DNA from: JBFEYJ01 sp041546305 | GTDB lineage: Bacteria; Pseudomonadota; Gammaproteobacteria; Thiohalomonadales; Thiohalomonadaceae | Length of the DNA: 19,584 nucleotides | Assembly: GCA_041546305.1 (NCBI GenBank) | Contig: JBFEWO010000040.1 | Span: forward strand, 1-19,584 | Direction of reading: 5' to 3' | In this document: positions 15,392 to 19,584 of the stretch, one piece after another | Layout: each line of letters opens with the position of its first letter | Position numbering within the stretch: position 1 is the stretch's first letter | Position numbers and translations under genes: made by a program | Notes under the pieces: generated by a model | What the model was told of the DNA's origin: nothing | Seen by the model: only the letters and a program-made list of their open reading frames with translations | Database searches by the model: none

Positions 15392-16035
15392 TCCTTCCCC
15401 GTCAGCACAGAACACCCATGCAAAGTTCCCGTGGCTTTACCCTGATGGAGATGATGATTGCCATGCTGTTGGTGGGGATGGCGTTGACCATTGCCTTTGC
15501 TGCCCTGCGCTTTGCCTCGCGCAGCTGGGAGCGGACTGACACGCTGGTGAGCGGACTCGATCAGTGGCGTGTTGCGACCAGTGTAGTACGCCGCCAGCTG
15601 AGTCAGATGCAGGCCATCAGAGCGGATGAGAGCAGCCGTAAGCTGCTTTTTTTCGGCAGCCCTGAACAGCTGGAGTTTATCGCCCCAGCACCAGCCCAGG
15701 GGGGACGTCTTGCCGCCTTATATCGTTACCGCCTGCGTTTTGTGAATGAGGAGGGCGAGAAGGTGTTGCGGCTCGATTATCGTCCCTACTTCCCCGGGGA
15801 GGATTCGGCCGGGACGGCGGAGGTGGCCACCTCCGTCCTGGTCAGCGGCTTACTCGAGGGGCGCTTCGACTACATGGCGCCGCCCCAGTCTTCTGGTGAG
15901 CCGCAATGGCAGGGAGCCTGGAATACACCGGAGCGTCTTCCCACGATGGTCCGCATGGAGCTGCAAGTGCAGGGGCCGATTGCCTCATGGCCACCACTGG
16001 TTGTCATGCTACCGGTAACCGGCGGGGCGAAATGA
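15388..16035 (+). CDS. gspJ: GspJ, minor pseudopilin
   Basis: 215 residues starting in an ATGA overlap with gspI. The leader MILPRQHRTPMQSSRG is cut before FTLMEMMIAMLLVGMALTIA, with Glu at +5. A shorter leader starting at ATG 15418 (MQSSRG) is also possible. The remainder is typical GspJ: an alpha helix with WERTDTLVSGLDQWRVATSVVRRQL and the long beta-rich domain with LRFVNEEGEKVLRLDYRP. GspJ pairs with GspI and GspK at the pseudopilus tip. Its stop codon overlaps the gspK start in another ATGA junction. Confidence 0.95.
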   Translation: MILPRQHRTPMQSSRGFTLMEMMIAMLLVGMALTIAFAALRFASRSWERTDTLVSGLDQWRVATSVVRRQLSQMQAIRADESSRKLLFFGSPEQLEFIAPAPAQGGRLAALYRYRLRFVNEEGEKVLRLDYRPYFPGEDSAGTAEVATSVLVSGLLEGRFDYMAPPQSSGEPQWQGAWNTPERLPTMVRMELQVQGPIASWPPLVVMLPVTGGAK

Positions 16036-16898
16036 AGGGGGGCCTCCGTTATTCACCTCAGCAGGGGATCGCCTTGGTGGTGGTCTTATGGCTGGTGGCG
16101 TTATTGGCCTTGATGGCGGTCAGTCAAAGCGCGGCCGTGCGGACCGAAACCCTGGTGGTGGGCAACCTGGTTGAATCCGCCAGTGCCCGTGCTGCCGCAT
16201 ATGCCGGTTTGCAACTGGCGATCGCCGATTTGGCAAAACCGCTTCCAGCGCGCGAGATGAGCAGCGACGGTAGGGCCTACGGCCTGCGTTTCGATGCCGC
16301 GCAGCTTGTTATCAACATCAGTGAGGAGAGCGGTAAAGTGGATCTCAATGCCGCGCCGGCAACGCTACTGAACAAACTGTTGGCGGCCAGTGGCGTGGAG
16401 CAGGAACGCCGTTTGGCACTGGTCGATGCGATCCTGGACTGGCGTGATCGGGACAATCTCCGTCGCCTCAATGGCGCCGAGGAGGAAGAGTACCGCCTTG
16501 CCGGGCTGGCTTACGGTCCGAGCAATGCCCCTTTCCAGAGCCTGGAAGAGCTGGCACTGGTACTCGGTGTCGATGCTTCGCTTTACCATGCCCTTGGCCA
16601 ATATCTTACGATTTATTCCGGCAGGCCCGATGTGAATTTATCAGCGGCCTCTCCTGAACTGCAAAGCGCCCTGGTCGAAGGAGATGAACTGTCCGCCGAT
16701 ATCGAATTTGGTGATATGCCGGAAAACGATTCGCTGGAACGCCGAGTGGTTAGTGCCGGTAGCGTTTTCACTATCACGGTTGAGGCACGGCTACCCAGTG
16801 ATGTTCGTGAGCGCCTGACGGCCGTTGTGCGACTGCCTCCCACCCGAGCCAACGCGCCACTGCGATATGAGTTGCTGCGCTGGGAGGAAGGGCGTTAG
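16032..16898 (+). CDS. gspK: GspK, pseudopilus-tip minor pseudopilin
   Basis: 288 residues from ATG 16032, which overlaps the gspJ stop (ATGA). The same frame extends farther upstream, but that part is only a shadow of gspJ. The leader MKGGLRYSPQQG is followed by IALVVVLWLVALLALMA; as is normal for GspK, the Glu at +5 is missing, consistent with its position at the very tip. The inserted alpha domain contains the family motif KVDLNAAPATLL and DWRDRDNLRRLNGAEEEEY, and the protein ends in an acidic/beta segment. The length is slightly below the roughly 300-330 residues common for GspK. It is the last gene of the tightly overlapping block. Confidence 0.95.
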   Translation: MKGGLRYSPQQGIALVVVLWLVALLALMAVSQSAAVRTETLVVGNLVESASARAAAYAGLQLAIADLAKPLPAREMSSDGRAYGLRFDAAQLVINISEESGKVDLNAAPATLLNKLLAASGVEQERRLALVDAILDWRDRDNLRRLNGAEEEEYRLAGLAYGPSNAPFQSLEELALVLGVDASLYHALGQYLTIYSGRPDVNLSAASPELQSALVEGDELSADIEFGDMPENDSLERRVVSAGSVFTITVEARLPSDVRERLTAVVRLPPTRANAPLRYELLRWEEGR

Positions 16899-16919
16899 CC
16901 AGAGCGTCGTGTGGAGTGC

Positions 16920-16948
16920 CACCCCCCACCCACATCACAACTGGGGTG
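16920..16948 (+). terminator. Weak terminator-like dyad after gspK
   Basis: CACCCC (16920-16925) can pair with GGGGTG (16943-16948) around a 17-base loop, followed by only a short TTT. It begins 22 bp past the gspK stop and may partly separate the gspE-K block from the genes that follow. Confidence 0.3.
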
Positions 16949-16957
16949 TTTACCTGC

Positions 16958-16986
16958 TTGTAACCATTCTTCCCACTGACTATAGA
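16958..16986 (+). promoter_or_regulatory. Internal sigma70-type promoter before gspC/N
   Basis: TTGTAA (16958-16963) and TATAGA (16981-16986) lie exactly 17 bp apart, each a 4/6 match or better to consensus. The preferred start codon at 17059 would follow a leader of about 65 bases. This suggests that gspC/N and gspD can be transcribed separately from gspE-K. Confidence 0.55.
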
Positions 16987-17058
16987 TTTATCTGATGGAC
17001 AACGGTGGGGAACACGATGGCAGTTATGCCTCTTCCATGGCAGCGAGAAGGACGCGTG

Positions 17059-17544
17059 ATGACTAGCGGCAGGTTGATGCGCCTGTTGCTGCTGTTTATC
17101 AATTTCGTGCTGGTGCTGCTGCTGATAGGGCTATGGCAAAGCGTGCCACAGTTCTACGCGGTTGAAAGCGCCCCGGATGTAAGGGCCCAGACCCTCGAGT
17201 TGCCGTCGAGTCCGTTGCGCAAGCTGTCTCTCGTGCACTATCAGGAGCTGCTGGAGCGGCCACTGTTCTGGAGTGAACGGCGTGCGTTGCAAAGCGCCTC
17301 TATGGTCGAGGAGACAACGCAGAATCAGCCTTTGGCGTTCGTGCTGAACGCGGTGGTGACCTCCCCGCAATCAAGCTATGCCCTTCTTGCTAAACCTGGC
17401 GTCAATGAACTGATAAAAGCTCAGCCTGGCGATGTGGTGGAAGGGTGGGAGATCGAGTCGATGACCAGTAACAGCGTCACGCTGAAGCGGAGCGGTCAAC
17501 GGCAACGAATCATGTTGGATGAAGAGCAGACCAAGGGACGCTAA
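17059..17544 (+). CDS. Short GspC/GspN-like T2SS inner-membrane protein, no PDZ domain
   Basis: 161 residues from ATG 17059, chosen because AGAAGGA (17046-17052) stands six bases upstream; in-frame GTG/ATG codons at 17005, 17017 and 17026 are less well placed. One transmembrane helix (about 5-30, LLLLFINFVLVLLLIGLW) is followed by a periplasmic region with LLERPLFWSERRAL and then a small beta domain (about 85-155) ending in VVEGWEIESMTSNSVTLKRSG, which matches the homology region (HR) of GspC and of the Xanthomonas XpsN type. In the T2SS this region touches the secretin N0 domain. GspC proteins are usually about 270 residues with a C-terminal PDZ or coiled coil; here the protein ends after the HR domain. 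Its place directly before gspD supports the assignment. Whether to call it gspC or gspN cannot be settled from sequence alone. Confidence 0.8.
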   Translation: MTSGRLMRLLLLFINFVLVLLLIGLWQSVPQFYAVESAPDVRAQTLELPSSPLRKLSLVHYQELLERPLFWSERRALQSASMVEETTQNQPLAFVLNAVVTSPQSSYALLAKPGVNELIKAQPGDVVEGWEIESMTSNSVTLKRSGQRQRIMLDEEQTKGR

Positions 17545-17545
17545 C

Positions 17546-17716
17546 CCGCAATTACTGCGGAGGGTTGTTGAGGTTGGCGACAGACAGCAGCACGTTCCTA
17601 CCCGGAAAGGAGTGCTGTGATGTCTCCAAGCTTGTGCTGTTCCGGAACGAAAATGGCCATTGCTGGCAGCCTCTGAAGAGGACGCTGTGCGAAGGCGAAA
17701 CAACAAGGAGAACGGT
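17546..17716 (+). promoter_or_regulatory. Structured RNA leader between gspC/N and gspD
   Basis: The 172-bp gap folds extensively. A small hairpin CCGCA-ATTAC-TGCGG (17546-17560) is followed by a long imperfect stem (17571-17632) made of TTGG/CCAA, GACA/TGTC, CAGCAC/GTGCTG and TCCT/AGGA, with one asymmetric internal loop. A second GTGCTGT at 17634-17640 duplicates the 3' arm at 17612-17618 and could compete for CAGCAC (17588-17593). Nearer gspD, CCTC-TGAA-GAGG (17670-17681) makes another hairpin. The ribosome-binding site AAGGAG (17705-17710) follows. It does not fit any riboswitch consensus I know, including c-di-GMP-I. Confidence 0.55.
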
Positions 17717-19584
17717 GTGGAGAGAGCGGTTAACAGATCAGCCATCGCGGTGATGGTACTGTCGTTGGCAGTGGCTGGTTGTGCAGCGACGACTCAACAT
17801 GATACGGCGACAGATACGGTGGTGCCGCCCGTCCCTGCGAAAGAGACGTGGCAGGCTGAAGCGCAACCCTTACCGGATCAGACAACGGAGTCCTCTGCCG
17901 CCCAAGTGACACCGCGTCGGGAAGCGGAGATCAGCCTGGGTAGTGGCAGGTTTATTAATCGCAGCCCCGCCGAGCGGCCAATTACCCCGATGGCAGAAGG
18001 GGATGTCACGCTCAATTTCGACAACACGGCAATCACTGAAGTGGTGAAGATCGTCCTGGGCGATATTCTTGGCGAGAATTATGTGATTGACCCCGCCATC
18101 AAGGGCAATGTGAGTCTCAAAACCAGCCAGCCGGTTAAACGTGATACCTTACTGCCGATCCTCGAAGAGTTGCTGAAAATGAACGGTGCGGCAATGAGCT
18201 GGGACGGCACAATGTATCGTGTTACCCCGCTGGCCAACGCCATGCGCAATGGCCTTAGTCCACGGCTCGCCAAGGGCGGTGCGCCGCTGATGCCAGGTTA
18301 CGGTGCGCAGATCTTCCCGCTGCGCTATATCTCCGCCAAGGAGATGCTCAAGATCCTCGAGGCCATGGTGCCGAAAGAGAATCTGCTGCTGGTGGATGAG
18401 CACCGCAATCTGCTGGTGCTTGGCGGTACCAGCCAGGAACTCGAAGGTTGGCGAGATACCGTCGAGATCTTCGATGTGGACTGGATGGCGGGGTACTCGG
18501 TCGGCGTGTTTCCGCTGCAGTATGCCGATGCTCAGAGCATTGGTGATGAGTTGAAGCGAATCATTGGCGAACACATGAATGCCGATTCTGCGGGCATGAT
18601 CAAAATCGAGTCGCTGGACCGTCTCAATGCACTCCTGGTGCTCACACCGCAGCAACGCTATCTGGAGCGGGTCCGCGTCTGGATCGAACGGCTGGATCGG
18701 GTCGGGGATGAGCCCGGAGTTCGGCTCTATACCTATGAAGTGAAAAACCGTAAGGCCGCGGAACTGGCGTCGGTGCTGACAAGCGTATTTAGTGGTGGCG
18801 AAGGTGGTGGGCGAGAAGGGGCGCGTTCTGCGGGGCTTGCTCCCGGCATGACACCGGTCAAACTGAGCAACGTGAGCGAGGCAGGGCAGAAAGCCGCTAC
18901 ACCACCGGCAGCTGCTTCCGGTGGAGCGATGCAGCAGTTGCAACTGCCTGCCGGTGGCGAAGTACGCATCGTCGCCGATGAGTCGAACAACAGCATTCTG
19001 GTGATGTCATCGGCCCAGGATTTTCTGGTGATCGAGTCGGCGCTCAAGCGCCTCGATGTGCAGGAAATGCAGGTGTTGATCGAGGCATCGATCCTCGAAG
19101 TGATGCTGACCGATGAGCTGAGCTACGGTCTGGAGTGGTATTTCAAGAACAACGATGTCTACAAGGGAAAAATTGGTCAGGGGCTGCTGGATCTCAATTC
19201 CTCTCCAGGTATTGGCGCCTCGATACCCGGCTTCTCCTATACGCTCAGCGGCAACGGCGTAGTGAGCGCGGTACTCAATGCGTTGGCCAATGACTCCAAA
19301 CTCAATGTGATCTCCAGCCCGTCACTAATGGTGCTGGATAACCGCACGGCACGAATTTCCGTGGGAGATCAGGTACCGGTCAAATCCGAAACCGCCACCA
19401 CCGATGCCGGGGTGATCATTGAATCAATCCAGTTCAAGGATACCGGCGTACAGCTGGAGGTGACGCCGCGCATCAACAGCGGCGGGCTCATCACTATGGA
19501 TATCCGCCAGGACGTTACCGACGTGGGTGAACCGGAGGTGGCCACGGGACAGCGCAGTTTTCGCCAGCGCAATATCCAGAGCAC
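17717..19584 (+). CDS. gspD: GspD, T2SS outer-membrane secretin, lipoprotein type (3' end missing)
   Basis: The frame starts with GTG 17717, six bases after AAGGAG (17705-17710), and runs off the window (622 codons seen). The N-terminus is a lipoprotein signal, with LSLAVAGC placing the lipidated Cys at residue 22 and Ala at +2, compatible with outer-membrane sorting. A Pro/Thr/Glu-rich linker (about 25-85) leads to the N0 domain (VTLNFDNTAITEVVKIVLGD, about 97 onward), then N1 (GAQIFPLRYISAKEML), N2 (VGVFPLQYADAQSIGDEL) and N3 (YTYEVKNRKAAELASVL), which carries a Gly/Ser/Ala-rich insertion, and then the start of the secretin domain (LNVISSPSLMVLDNRTA, SVGDQVPVK, and GVQLEVTPRI). GspD forms the 15-subunit outer-membrane channel that releases folded enzymes. 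Being lipidated itself, it may not need a separate pilotin. Confidence 0.95.
   Translation, partial: MERAVNRSAIAVMVLSLAVAGCAATTQHDTATDTVVPPVPAKETWQAEAQPLPDQTTESSAAQVTPRREAEISLGSGRFINRSPAERPITPMAEGDVTLNFDNTAITEVVKIVLGDILGENYVIDPAIKGNVSLKTSQPVKRDTLLPILEELLKMNGAAMSWDGTMYRVTPLANAMRNGLSPRLAKGGAPLMPGYGAQIFPLRYISAKEMLKILEAMVPKENLLLVDEHRNLLVLGGTSQELEGWRDTVEIFDVDWMAGYSVGVFPLQYADAQSIGDELKRIIGEHMNADSAGMIKIESLDRLNALLVLTPQQRYLERVRVWIERLDRVGDEPGVRLYTYEVKNRKAAELASVLTSVFSGGEGGGREGARSAGLAPGMTPVKLSNVSEAGQKAATPPAAASGGAMQQLQLPAGGEVRIVADESNNSILVMSSAQDFLVIESALKRLDVQEMQVLIEASILEVMLTDELSYGLEWYFKNNDVYKGKIGQGLLDLNSSPGIGASIPGFSYTLSGNGVVSAVLNALANDSKLNVISSPSLMVLDNRTARISVGDQVPVKSETATTDAGVIIESIQFKDTGVQLEVTPRINSGGLITMDIRQDVTDVGEPEVATGQRSFRQRNIQS

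Noticed and set aside
15906..16031. Longer GspK beginning at ATG 15906
   Set aside because: The extra 42 residues are a shadow frame of gspJ; the ATGA overlap at 16032 and the prepilin-like N-terminus define the start.
17546..17716. c-di-GMP (GEMM) riboswitch upstream of gspD
   Set aside because: The conserved GEMM-I core (the ACGCAAAGCC-type and GGGTAGCCGG-type segments) is not present, so only an unclassified structured leader is reported.

Overview
The window reads as chromosomal DNA of a gammaproteobacterial, probably sulfur-oxidising, organism. This is an inference from a soxB thiosulfohydrolase at the left edge, a type II secretion (T2SS) cluster in the gspE-to-K, N/C, D order known from Xanthomonas/Pseudomonas-like bacteria, CCA-encoding tRNAs and moderately high GC. 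No phage, insertion sequence or CRISPR array is visible. Most of the window is core-type gene content; the unusual material is in domain details and intergenic elements.

Layout. (1) 1-1387: 3' part of soxB, closed by a strong terminator. (2) 1508-2272: a small acidic protein of unknown function, then about 450 bp without a confident gene, holding a GC-rich hairpin and a doubtful minus-strand ORF that has a perfect Shine-Dalgarno site. (3) 2273-4069: an exporter-type ABC half-transporter, running stop-to-stop into folD on the minus strand (4066-4929). (4) 5051-5458: a promoter, tRNA-Pro(UGG), tRNA-Arg(UCU), tRNA-His(GUG) and a terminator, forming one compact tRNA unit. (5) 5530-10859: a very large soluble hybrid histidine kinase (Hpt-like, REC, REC, five PAS, HisKA, HATPase, REC) followed by an RpfG-like REC/HD-GYP cyclic-di-GMP phosphodiesterase. 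(6) 11087-19584: T2SS genes gspE, F, G, H, I, J, K, a short GspC/N-like protein and a lipoprotein secretin GspD that runs off the right edge.

How the parts may work together. The two-component pair immediately upstream of gspE resembles the RpfC/RpfG arrangement that controls secreted enzymes in Xanthomonas, although this kinase has no visible membrane region. The GspE N-terminus has the two-motif 24-5-24 layout of the c-di-GMP-binding MshEN domain, with some consensus residues replaced. Together these suggest, without proving, that local c-di-GMP turnover is coupled to secretion. The kinase carries an Hpt-like domain whose phospho-accepting His is replaced by Asp, and a middle receiver with Asp to Glu and Lys to Gln changes, so part of this protein looks converted from phosphotransfer to sensing or scaffolding.

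The secretion cluster is split by three unusual intergenic regions: an array of seven full CAAGGTT heptamers before gspG, a terminator-like dyad plus a good sigma70-type promoter before the gspC/N gene, and a long imperfect RNA hairpin with a competing partner sequence before gspD. GspL and GspM, normally encoded after gspK, are absent from the expected position.
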